Below are positions 10,176-19,300 of a stretch of 64,000 bases of DNA, piece after piece. The stretch covers positions 496,001-560,000 of the forward strand of contig NZ_JAJMOY010000002.1 of the NCBI RefSeq assembly GCF_020991415.1, read 5' to 3'. Numbering within the stretch: position 1 is the first letter of the stretch; the number at the start of each line of letters is the position of its first letter. The notes beneath the pieces are model-generated. The model was not told the origin of the DNA and made no database searches. It was given only the letters and a program-made list of their open reading frames with translations. The position numbers and the translations under genes were made by a program. This DNA is from Flavobacterium sp. ENC. Lineage in GTDB: Bacteria > Bacteroidota > Bacteroidia > Flavobacteriales > Flavobacteriaceae.

Positions 10176-11600
10176 ATGCTAAAAAAATTAGCCTATATAA
10201 CGTTGTTTGCAGTGGCACTGACCTCTTGCAGCGATACCCTGGATGATATTAATAAAAATCCAAATGCAACTGAAACACCATTGGCACCTTACCTCTTAAC
10301 AGGAACCTTAAAACAGGGTGCTGATTTATACTGGGGGTCCACCAATAATTTTGATTCCTCTTTATTATTTGCCCAGCATTGGGCTAAAATCCAATATACG
10401 GAACCGGACCGGTACGATGTGTCGAACACCTCTTTCACCACTTTGTGGAATACCGGATACGCGACTTTAATTACAGATTTGAATACGATCCTGAATTTCC
10501 CGGAGCAACAGGCCAATGCAAATTATAAGGGAATTGCACTAACCCTGCGCTCGTGGACCTTTTTATTGCTTACTGATGCTTATGGAAGCATTCCTTATAA
10601 AGAAGCAGGCCTAAAAGTGACTCCTGCCTATAATACGCAAAAAGAAGTATATACAGGATTACTGGAGGATCTGAAACAAGCCCAGTCTTTACTAAGTCCT
10701 TCAAAAGGGACTGTGACAGGTGATTTGATTTATAAAGGAGATGTTCTGAAATGGAAAAAACTGGTAAATTCGCTTCGTTTGCGTATCGCACTGAGAATTG
10801 CAGACAGGGAGCCGGCTTTGGCCAAACAGGCTGCTATTGAGGCCACCACTGATGCCGGAGGATTAATTGGGAGTAACAGCGAAACCTTTCAGTTTATTTA
10901 CACCAGTTCACCACAGCAAAATCCGGCTTCAGCCTGGTTCGAAACACGTGATGATTACCGTATTTCAAAAACAATGGTAGATAAGTTATATGAGTTGTCA
11001 GATCCGCGTTTACCTGTTTATGCTCAATTACCATCAGATGCCAGTGTCGGTAAATACGTTGGCGGTGGTAACGGATTGTCAAACAGTGATGCCAACAGTC
11101 AGGGTTTTGCCAAGACATCAAAACCGGGAACTTATTTCCTGACTTCGGCATCGCCTGCTGTCATCTTTTCGTATTCTGAAGTGCAGTTCAATCTTTCCGA
11201 AGCAGTGGCCCGCGGGTATATTGCAGGAGATGCAGAGCAGCTTTATAAAAATGCCATTACCGCATCACTGAACCAATTTGGGATAACGAATGCAACCGTG
11301 ATTTCAAATTACCTGAATCAGGCCACTGTAAAATACGATGCCGCAAATTATGCCAAATCGATAGGTACGCAGAAATGGATTGCTTTCTTTGGACAGGGTC
11401 TTGATGCTTTTGCAGAGTGGAGAAGACTTGACTATCCGGTATTTACTGCCGGTCCGGCCACCGTTCTGGACGGAAAGATACCTTCGCGTTTCTTTTATCC
11501 GGGAACAGAACAGTCGCTAAACGGATCCAGTTATCAGGCCGCAATAGCGGTTCAGGGAAAAGACCTGCTGACTACCAAACTATGGTTTGATATCAAATAA
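10176..11600 (+). CDS. SusD/RagB-like nutrient-binding outer-membrane lipoprotein
   Basis: 474-residue lipoprotein with a lipobox (LTSC, Cys18) and the start DDINKNPNATETP typical of the SusD-like_2 family. Internal blocks such as RSWTFLLLTDAYGSIPYKEA and the WIAFFGQGLDAFAEWRR region near the C-terminus also fit that family. It is expected to sit on the outer membrane as the lid of the SusC transporter encoded 12 bases upstream. The pair ends at a clear terminator, so it forms a two-gene operon. Confidence 0.93.
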   Translation: MLKKLAYITLFAVALTSCSDTLDDINKNPNATETPLAPYLLTGTLKQGADLYWGSTNNFDSSLLFAQHWAKIQYTEPDRYDVSNTSFTTLWNTGYATLITDLNTILNFPEQQANANYKGIALTLRSWTFLLLTDAYGSIPYKEAGLKVTPAYNTQKEVYTGLLEDLKQAQSLLSPSKGTVTGDLIYKGDVLKWKKLVNSLRLRIALRIADREPALAKQAAIEATTDAGGLIGSNSETFQFIYTSSPQQNPASAWFETRDDYRISKTMVDKLYELSDPRLPVYAQLPSDASVGKYVGGGNGLSNSDANSQGFAKTSKPGTYFLTSASPAVIFSYSEVQFNLSEAVARGYIAGDAEQLYKNAITASLNQFGITNATVISNYLNQATVKYDAANYAKSIGTQKWIAFFGQGLDAFAEWRRLDYPVFTAGPATVLDGKIPSRFFYPGTEQSLNGSSYQAAIAVQGKDLLTTKLWFDIK

Positions 11601-11675
11601 GCTGATTCAGCAAGAATCCTGAACTAAAAACATAAGGTTCAGTATGTTGTTGCGAACAAAACAATACTAGTAGTT

Positions 11676-11706
11676 AAAAAAAACGATCTTAAGGATCGTT
11701 TTTTTT
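11676..11706 (+). terminator. rho-independent terminator of the SusC/SusD operon
   Basis: AACGATC-TTAAG-GATCGTT stem with an A run before it and a run of T residues after it, about 75 bases past the SusD stop. Confidence 0.88.
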
Positions 11707-12019
11707 GTTTTTAATCCAAAATATAGCTTCCAATCCGGCGGTCGGTTTTCAGCTTAAAAGTTTAAAAATCAAACATAGCAGTGCTGCATTTTAAATATTG
11801 TGCTTACTAAACCTTACTATTCTTCTCCGGATTTTGTTATAAATCAATATTTTCGTAACTAAAAGACTACAATTAAAGAATAGTACGGAAGCTTTCTTTT
11901 TTTGATAAAAGCCTGATTTTCCAGTGAGGCAGTCCTTTTTTTACAGAATCAAACCTCTTGCAGGTAAAACGGATGTAAGTAAATACTTTGATTAGTCACT
12001 AACCCTTTTATTTAAAACG
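11707..12019. other. gene-free spacer
   Basis: About 310 AT-rich bases between the SusD terminator and the response regulator promoter. No convincing reading frame, RNA gene or repeat is seen. Confidence 0.5.
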
Positions 12020-12027
12020 TACATTTG
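12020..12027 (+). promoter_or_regulatory. -7 box (TACATTTG) for the response regulator/CheB-CheR operon
   Basis: TACATTTG matches TAnnTTTG and lies 21 bases before the response regulator ATG. The nearest upstream TTTG (11987-11990) is 29 bases away, which is too far, so the -33 element is not evident. Confidence 0.4.
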
Positions 12028-12048
12028 AATTAAACAGTAAACGGACTA

Positions 12049-12501
12049 ATGAAAAATAAAGAGAATATAAGGATCTTGCTGACGGATGATGACGCGGACG
12101 ACAGGGAATTTTTTGCTGATGCGCTAACAGACATTCCTCTTAATTTTCCGGTTGAATTTTGTAAAAACGGGCAGGAGCTTTTAAATCGTCTTTATAATAA
12201 AGATCTTACTATTCCGGATATCATTTTTTTAGACCTGAATATGCCTGTCATGTCAGGGTTTGAAAGTCTGAAGCAAATTCGTGATGATAGTAAATTTAAG
12301 GATATTCCAATCATAGCGATTTATTCAACCTCGGCAACAGAAGAAGGTATCAGGAATACATTCGGAATGGGTGCCAATGCCTATATTGTAAAACCAACTA
12401 ATTTTAATGATTTAAAAAAATTACTAAAAAAAGTAATCGAAATGGATTGGGAAAAAAAGCTGGAACATTTAGAAATGGAATCTTTCCTTATTACGGTTTA
12501 G
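12049..12501 (+). CDS. single-domain response regulator (RCP1-like)
   Basis: 150-residue protein consisting of a receiver domain only. It has the acidic pair LLTDDDADD, phosphoacceptor Asp62 in FLDLNMPVMSG, the Thr/Ser position in IYSTSAT, and Lys in IVKPTN. The extended alpha-4/beta-4 style and pairing with phytochrome-type kinases are typical of Rcp1-like proteins in Bacteroidota. The gene is 31 bases upstream of the CheB-CheR-kinase fusion and is probably its phosphorylation partner. There is no output domain, so it must act by protein contact. Confidence 0.92.
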   Translation: MKNKENIRILLTDDDADDREFFADALTDIPLNFPVEFCKNGQELLNRLYNKDLTIPDIIFLDLNMPVMSGFESLKQIRDDSKFKDIPIIAIYSTSATEEGIRNTFGMGANAYIVKPTNFNDLKKLLKKVIEMDWEKKLEHLEMESFLITV

Positions 12502-12532
12502 GTGCTGCAACCATACCATTTGGAATGGCATT

Positions 12533-15500
12533 ATGACGCCAGGCTTAGAAATTAACAACAGAAATATGGACGCTTATACAAATAATTTACCGGAAGCGAC
12601 ACGTCAGGACTTTCCTATTGTAGGGATTGGGGCTTCGGCCGGAGGGCTGGAGGCTTTTACCAAGTTTATCGATGCTATTCCCGATGATTCTGAAATGGCG
12701 TATGTTATTGTACAGCATTTGCATCCTACACATGACAGTATGCTTACGGAGCTTCTTTCGCGTGTCGCAAAAATTCCGATTAATGAAATTACCGATGAGA
12801 TTCATTTAGCGCCCAATAATATCTATGTCATTCCGGAGAACAAAATGCTCACTTCTTTTGATGGAGTACTGAAGCTGAGTCCCCGTGAAAAAGACACCAA
12901 AAACAAGGCAATAGACGTTTTTTTTACGTCATTGGCCGAAGTGCATCTTGATTTGGCCTATGGTGTATTGCTTTCGGGCAGCGGGTCTGACGGAACAATC
13001 GGATTAAGAGCCATAAAAAAACACGGAGGTGTCACTTTTGCACAGGATGCTGATGCCCTTTATAATGAAATGCCCCAAAACGCTATTAATGCCGGAGTGG
13101 TGGATTACGTGCTGACTCCCCCGAAAATAGTCGGGAAATTGATAAAGCTGTCAAAACTGAAAGAGAGCATTAGGGAAGAAAATGATTCCAATGATGAAGT
13201 AGTGTTTCAGGAGATCATTAAAATCCTTCATCAGCAAAGTGGTGTTGATTTTACCTATTACAAGCAAACCACTATTCGCAGGCGTATTGCCAGAAGGATG
13301 GCACTAAACAAAATTGTAAATCTCCGGGATTATCTTAAAGTTTTACGGGGGGACAAAATGGCATCGGAAGATTTGTTTAACGATATGCTGATTCCCGTGA
13401 CGGAATTTTTCAGGGATACCAAAATATTTCAGATCATCAGAGAAAAAGTTTTCCCCATAATAACCAGCAGGGTTCCGGAAGGAAATACCATACGGGTCTG
13501 GATCGCAGGCTGCTCTACGGGCGAAGAAGCGTATACATTAGCCATTGCGCTTCATGAATTTCTGGGCGAAAATCTCCAGGGCAAAGAAATCCAGATTTTT
13601 GCGTCAGATATTTCAGAAGTGGCGATTGCCAAAGCCAGAATTGGATTTTACCGAAAATCCCAGATGCGGAATGTTTCCGAAACAACGCTTTCCAAATATT
13701 TTACGTCAAATACAACGGGTTATACCATTAAAAGGCAAATCAGGGATCTATGTATTTTTGCCGTTCATAATTTTCTGAACGATCCTCCTTTTGCTAAAAT
13801 GGATTTGATTACCTGCAGGAATGTCTTTATCTATATGGACTCCTTTTTACAAAAGAAATCACTGACAACTTTTCATTATGCCTTAAAAGAAAATGGTTTT
13901 TTACTGTTGGGAAAATCAGAAACGGCTGTTCCTGCGGCTGAACTTTTTCAGCCATTTGATAAAACAGGCAAAATTTATATCCGTAAACAGGTTTCGGGTA
14001 GATTTGTACATTCCGGCTTAGGAGCGAATGACAAATTAAAAAGTTTTAAATCTGCTATCCAAAGAAAAGAAATTATCAAAGAAGATTTTAGAAAGAGCGC
14101 CGAGTCTGTATTGCTTGCCAAATATACTCCGGCCAGTGTTATTGTGAATGAACAAATGGATATCGTTCATATTAACGGATCAATTGCTGAATTTATTGAA
14201 CTTTCTACAGGTAAACCGACTTTCAACTTATTGAAAATGGCAAAGGAAGGTCTGGCTTTCGAGCTTCGTAATGCCTGGCATAAAGTCAAAGAAACCGATT
14301 CACCTGTCAAAAAAGAACGGATTCAGATCAAAAGCAAAGGCACTACAGAAGAAATTACCATAGAAATGCAGCGATTGGAAGACACTGCCGAGCCTTATTT
14401 TTTAGTATTGTTTTATAAAAGTACTATAGATCAGGAGAATTTACCCTCAGGCAAATTTACTTCCGAAGAATTGCGGGACAATGTTTATTTAAAAAGAATT
14501 GCACAGCTCGAAAAAGAACTGGCTAAAATACACGATGATGTAAACGCGATCAGTGAAGAGCAGGAAGCATCCAACGAAGAATTGCAGAGTGCCAATGAAG
14601 AATTACTGAGCGGCAGTGAAGAACTACAAAGTTTAAACGAAGAACTCGAAACTTCAAAAGAAGAACTGCAGTCCAGCAATGAAGAGCTTTTGCAAATTAA
14701 TCAGGAACTTTTAAACAAGCAGCAGGAGATTCATATTTCCAAAAATTATACAGAAGCAATTGTAGCGACCCTCAGGGAACCAATAGTCGTGCTTGATACC
14801 AATTTGAGAATAAAAAACATCAACAGGGCTTTCTCTAAAAAATACAATATTGCGAAGGATGAAGCCAACGGGAAACTGATTTATGAAATTCAGAACCACC
14901 TGTTTGATAATGTTCCGATGCGTGCGATGCTTGAAAAAGTACTTCCCGAGAAAACACAGCTGGATGATTACCAGATATCGGTAAATCTTTTGCCTAATGA
15001 AGAAAGTATCATGCTGCTGAATGCACGACAGGTGACCAATGAAACCAGTAAAGAACAATTAATCCTGCTGGCTATAGAAGATATAACAGAACGCAGGATT
15101 ACAGAAAAGAGGCTGCAGGTCCTTTCAGACGGCTTTGAAGCCAAAGTTCAGGAACGTACCGCCGATTTGCTCAATGCCAATACGGAACTGGAGAGTTCGG
15201 TTAAAAATTTGCACGGGGCCAATGTACAATTACAGGAATACGCTTATGTCGCCAGTCATGATCTGCAGGAACCGCTTCGCAAGATATTAATGTTTATCAG
15301 CAGGCTTTTGGGGATGGACGAAAAAATTTCAGATGAAGGCCTGGTGTTGCTTGACAAAATCAGCAAGTCGTCTACAAGAATGAATACGCTTATTAAAGAT
15401 TTATTGGCTTATTCCTATCTCAACAATCCGGAGAAACAATTTGTAAAAACAGATTTAAATATGATTGTCGCCAATATTCTTGTTGATTTTGAACTGCTTA

Positions 15501-15931
15501 TAGAAGACAATAAGGTACAGATAGAACTGGGGAAATTACCGGTTGTTACGGCTGTTGCCTTACAAATGAATCAGCTTTTTTACAACCTGATCAGTAATGC
15601 CATGAAGTTTTGCAAAAATGACGGTACAATTTGTAAAATAGAAATCAGTTCGAGTAAACTTAATAAAGCACAGATTAAAAAGTATCCCACTTTAAATTCA
15701 ACCCGCGAATACTACAAAATAGTGGTCAAAGACAACGGTATCGGTTTTAACAAACAATATGAAAGTAAAATTTTTACTATTTTTCAAAGGCTCCACAACA
15801 ATGAAGTCTACAGTGGTACCGGTATAGGGCTTTCGATTGGGAAAAAAATTGTTGAAAACCATAAAGGCATTATTTATTCTAAAGCTGAAGAAAATGTTGG
15901 TGCCGAATTTCATATCATATTAGCCGTTTAA
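12533..15931 (+). CDS. CheB-CheR-PAS-histidine kinase fusion protein
   Basis: 1132-residue multidomain sensor. An N-terminal CheB methylesterase domain (about 25-205) carries GIGASAGGLEAF, VQHLHPTH and LSGSGSDGT, so the Ser-His-Asp set appears complete. A CheR methyltransferase domain (about 220-490) has RRRIARRM, the SAM-binding WIAGCSTGEEAYTLA and FAKMDLITCRNVFIYM. A long Glu/Leu/Asn-rich coiled coil (about 655-740, repeated SNEELQS/NEEL units) follows, then a PAS domain (about 745-860), a HisKA box with ASHDLQEPLRKI (His909) and a HATPase domain (NLISNAMKF, DNGIGFN, GTGIGLSI). No receptor or flagellar chemotaxis genes are nearby, so this is a signalling hub rather than a classical chemotaxis enzyme. 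An internal ATG 11 codons in is an alternative start. Confidence 0.94.
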   Translation: MTPGLEINNRNMDAYTNNLPEATRQDFPIVGIGASAGGLEAFTKFIDAIPDDSEMAYVIVQHLHPTHDSMLTELLSRVAKIPINEITDEIHLAPNNIYVIPENKMLTSFDGVLKLSPREKDTKNKAIDVFFTSLAEVHLDLAYGVLLSGSGSDGTIGLRAIKKHGGVTFAQDADALYNEMPQNAINAGVVDYVLTPPKIVGKLIKLSKLKESIREENDSNDEVVFQEIIKILHQQSGVDFTYYKQTTIRRRIARRMALNKIVNLRDYLKVLRGDKMASEDLFNDMLIPVTEFFRDTKIFQIIREKVFPIITSRVPEGNTIRVWIAGCSTGEEAYTLAIALHEFLGENLQGKEIQIFASDISEVAIAKARIGFYRKSQMRNVSETTLSKYFTSNTTGYTIKRQIRDLCIFAVHNFLNDPPFAKMDLITCRNVFIYMDSFLQKKSLTTFHYALKENGFLLLGKSETAVPAAELFQPFDKTGKIYIRKQVSGRFVHSGLGANDKLKSFKSAIQRKEIIKEDFRKSAESVLLAKYTPASVIVNEQMDIVHINGSIAEFIELSTGKPTFNLLKMAKEGLAFELRNAWHKVKETDSPVKKERIQIKSKGTTEEITIEMQRLEDTAEPYFLVLFYKSTIDQENLPSGKFTSEELRDNVYLKRIAQLEKELAKIHDDVNAISEEQEASNEELQSANEELLSGSEELQSLNEELETSKEELQSSNEELLQINQELLNKQQEIHISKNYTEAIVATLREPIVVLDTNLRIKNINRAFSKKYNIAKDEANGKLIYEIQNHLFDNVPMRAMLEKVLPEKTQLDDYQISVNLLPNEESIMLLNARQVTNETSKEQLILLAIEDITERRITEKRLQVLSDGFEAKVQERTADLLNANTELESSVKNLHGANVQLQEYAYVASHDLQEPLRKILMFISRLLGMDEKISDEGLVLLDKISKSSTRMNTLIKDLLAYSYLNNPEKQFVKTDLNMIVANILVDFELLIEDNKVQIELGKLPVVTAVALQMNQLFYNLISNAMKFCKNDGTICKIEISSSKLNKAQIKKYPTLNSTREYYKIVVKDNGIGFNKQYESKIFTIFQRLHNNEVYSGTGIGLSIGKKIVENHKGIIYSKAEENVGAEFHIILAV

Positions 15932-15996
15932 AGTTATTCAGTACTTCAAAAAGAAAACTATTTTTACTGTCCATTACAGTTTATTTACTTCCAATG

Positions 15997-16023
15997 AAAA
16001 ACCCGCGATATGCGGGTTTTTTT
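15997..16023 (+). terminator. rho-independent terminator after the CheB-CheR-kinase gene
   Basis: AAAACCCGC-GATAT-GCGGGTTTT stem with further T residues, about 65 bases after the stop. It isolates the biosynthetic cluster from the upstream signalling operon. Confidence 0.9.
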
Positions 16024-16132
16024 ATGCGGTGTAGCGAATTATTTTATTCTTCGTTTTTGCGTTCCTGCGATGCCAATTCAAAACTACTTCCTAGCCTGTG
16101 TTAATAAATTGGAACTGAATAGTTAAGCCCTG

Positions 16133-16192
16133 TTCAATTTCGGTATTGAAAGCAGTATACCGTAATTTTTATATGAAAAGTCCGTAATTTTT
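16133..16192 (+). promoter_or_regulatory. cluster of symmetric elements, candidate operator of the biosynthetic cluster
   Basis: Three overlapping elements occur within 60 bases of the 354-base gap before NRPS-1. They are the inverted repeat TTCAAT-N6-ATTGAA (16133-16150), the inverted repeat CGGTAT-N10-ATACCG (16141-16162), and the direct repeat CCGTAATTTTT at 16160-16170 and 16182-16192. The direct repeats are spaced exactly 22 bases apart, two helical turns. Two-turn direct repeats are the layout used by LytTR-type regulators, though the bases only partly fit that consensus. A degenerate -7-like TATTTTCG lies at 16208-16215. The rest of the gap (16024-16377) holds only a 27-codon frame at 16231, which I do not call. 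Confidence 0.35.
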
Positions 16193-16377
16193 GAGGGAAT
16201 TAACTGCTATTTTCGTGCGAAATAGAGGTAATGAATGAAAAAGACTATACGATTTTTAGGAATGACAGGACTTTATATTCAGGAGTTCCGGAAATAAAAA
16301 CCTTATTTTTTTAATGCTTAAAGAGAGACAGTATAACAGCATACTGATTGTAAACAAGAAATACGAATTCTGAAATT

Positions 16378-19300
16378 ATGGATAAGAGCGCAGTGTCAAA
16401 TAATTTTTATTTAGTTACAAAATATTGGAAGAAAAAAACAGCCGGCAGAGATCAGGTTCACAGGCTGCAAGATAAGGAAAATAGTCTTCCCTCTGTTACT
16501 ATTAAGGCAGGGGAACTGAACTATTTCAACAAGCTTACCAATGGCAACCCAATAGCTCAGGCTACAGTCCTAAATGCGGTTTATTCTTTTTTGCTGAAAA
16601 AACTTAGCCCTGAATTTGACGGCTATGTTGTTTCGGATTATAAAGGACAATCTCATCCTTTGCTTTTTTCGTTTCCGGAAGATTTAAATTCTTCCTTTAA
16701 AGAATATCTTCAAAAAGTAAAAACTGAAATTTTGGAGACTTTACAATACTCCGATTTTAATAGAGACGACTTCCCTGAAAAAGTCGGTTTTAAGGAGGTA
16801 AGTATCTTTTCCAATTACAGCATTGACATTAACAAAGTGAATACTTTGGCATGTAAGGGAATTTCGTTTAGTATCAAAATAAATGAAAAGGAAGATATTG
16901 AAATTACTGTTTCGTACTTAGCCGATTTTGTAAAGAAAACAATTGTTGAATATCTGGTTCAGCAGTTTCAGCAGTTTATTGTTAATCTGGAAAATAATAT
17001 AGCAGTCAGCTTATCGGAATACGAATTACTATCTGAAAGCGAAAAGAAGCAGCTGCTGGTGGATTTTAATGCCACAGATGCCGCTTATCCGGAAGAAAAA
17101 ACAATAGTAGCTCTATTTGAAGAACAGGTTGCGAAAACACCGGACAATGTTGCTGTTGTATTCAAAGAATCGAAATTAACTTATTCTGAATTAAACAAAA
17201 AAGCCAATCAGTTAGCCCATTACATTTCCTCGAATCATACCCTAAACAAAGGAGATATCGTGGGTGTGTTTTTGCCTAAGTCCGATAACGGAATCATTGC
17301 GCTATTGGCCATATTAAAGTTAGGTGCCGTCTATTTACCCATAGATACCCATTATCCTCAGGAAAGAATCGATTACCTGATCAAAGACAGCGGTTTGAAG
17401 CTCCTGATTACGGATAATGTCGGAGACTTCAGTACTTGTGAGACCATAGCTTTACCATCCGTTGCTTTTGATCGTAACAGTGATGAGAATAGCAATACTG
17501 CAATTTCACCAAAAGATTTGGCGTATGTGATTTATACCTCAGGATCTACGGGACATCCAAAGGGGGTAATGATCGAACATACGAGCAATATCAACATGGC
17601 TTTGGATCAGATTAAATTTTTTGATGTCCGTAAAGAGGATAAAATTGTCTGGTTTGCTTCAGTCGCTTTTGATGCTTCTATATCAGAGATTATGATGAGT
17701 TTGTACAGCGGGGCAACATTATGTATTCCGACCGAAGAAGTCATAAAAGACCAAGATCAGTTTATCCGTTTTTTAAAAGAAACAAACGCCACCGTAGTCA
17801 CTTTTCCTCCGAGTTATCTGGGACTATTATCCGAAGAGGATATCTCGGGATTGCGCTGCGTCATTACGGCAGGTGAACCGGCCAATCCAACTAAGGCAAT
17901 TGCTGTTGTAAAATCCGGAATTGAGTATTATAATGCTTACGGCCCTACCGAATGTGCGGTTTGTGTATCGATGTACAAGCTGTCCGAAAAAGATTTTGAT
18001 AAAACGGTCATTCCAATTGGCAAACCCATCTCAAATACCAAAATTTATATATTGGACGAAGCGTTACTGCCTGTACCAATAGGGGTAGCCGGAAAAATAT
18101 ATGTTTCCGGAGCCGGAGTAGGAAGAGGCTATCTCAACAAGCCGGAACTTACACAGGAGAAATTCACCGCAAATCCTTTTCAGACAGGGGATCGAATGTA
18201 TGATACCGGAGATTTAGGCTGCTGGTTGCCCGACGGAAATATTGAATTTTTGGGTCGAAAAGACTTTCAGGTCAAAATAAGAGGCTACAGGATCGAATTG
18301 GGCGAAATAGAAAATACAATTCTACAGTATTCCGATGCGCTAAAACAAGTCGTTGTGGAAGTAAAAGAAAACCACCACGAGAAAGTACTCGCTGCCTATC
18401 TGGTAAGCAGTACACCTATCAATAAATCGGAGCTGAGAAGTTTTCTTCAAAATGCACTGCCTGACTATTTGGTTCCGGGTTTTTACATTGCATTAGATCA
18501 ACTGCCTTTAACTCCAAATGGAAAAATAGACAGAAAAGCGCTGCCGGACATTAGCAGTGAAGATGTGATCCGAAAAACATATGTTGCACCGCAAAATGAA
18601 ACCGAAAAAAGTTTAGCAGCGATTTGGGAGGAAGTACTGGGAGTTGAAAAAATAGGGATAACGGATAATTTCTTTGAGTTAGGAGGACACAGTTTAATAA
18701 TCGCTCAGGTCATTAACAGAACCCATAAACAATTAGGGAAAACGGTTTCTTTCAAAACCTTTTTCACAAGCCCGAGCATAGCGGAATTAAGCAGACATTT
18801 ACAAGAAAATAGCTATCTGGCAATCCCTAAAGCTCCCGGGGCACAGTCATATCCCTTAACGGCTTCGCAAAAAAGGTTGTGGATATTGAGCCAGTTAGAC
18901 GGAGGTACCTTAGCCTATAATATGCCTGCCACGGTAAAATTAACCGGAACTGTTGATGCAGAGAAATTTGAGGAATCGTTCAGGCTGTTACTTCGTCGCC
19001 ATGAGATTTTAAGAACCGCTTTTAGAGCGACCGAAGAAGGAGAAGTCGAACAATATATAGTGCCGGCAGAGCAGGTAAACTTTACGATAGCAGAGAAAGA
19101 TTTTAGTTCGGAAGAAAATAAGCATGAAGCCATTGCCGGGTATCTGCTGCATACAAACAGCCAGCCTTTTAATTTGGAAACAGCGCCGCTGGTAAGAGCT
19201 TCTTTAATCAAAGTAAAAGAAGACGAATATGTGTTTTTCCTGTCCCTGCACCATATCATTGGTGATGGCTGGTCAATAGAACTCTTAATCGCCGAGGTGG

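Noticed and set aside
16231..16314. 27-codon frame upstream of NRPS-1
   Set aside because: Short, unremarkable composition, no link to a hairpin or promoter; more likely part of the leader.
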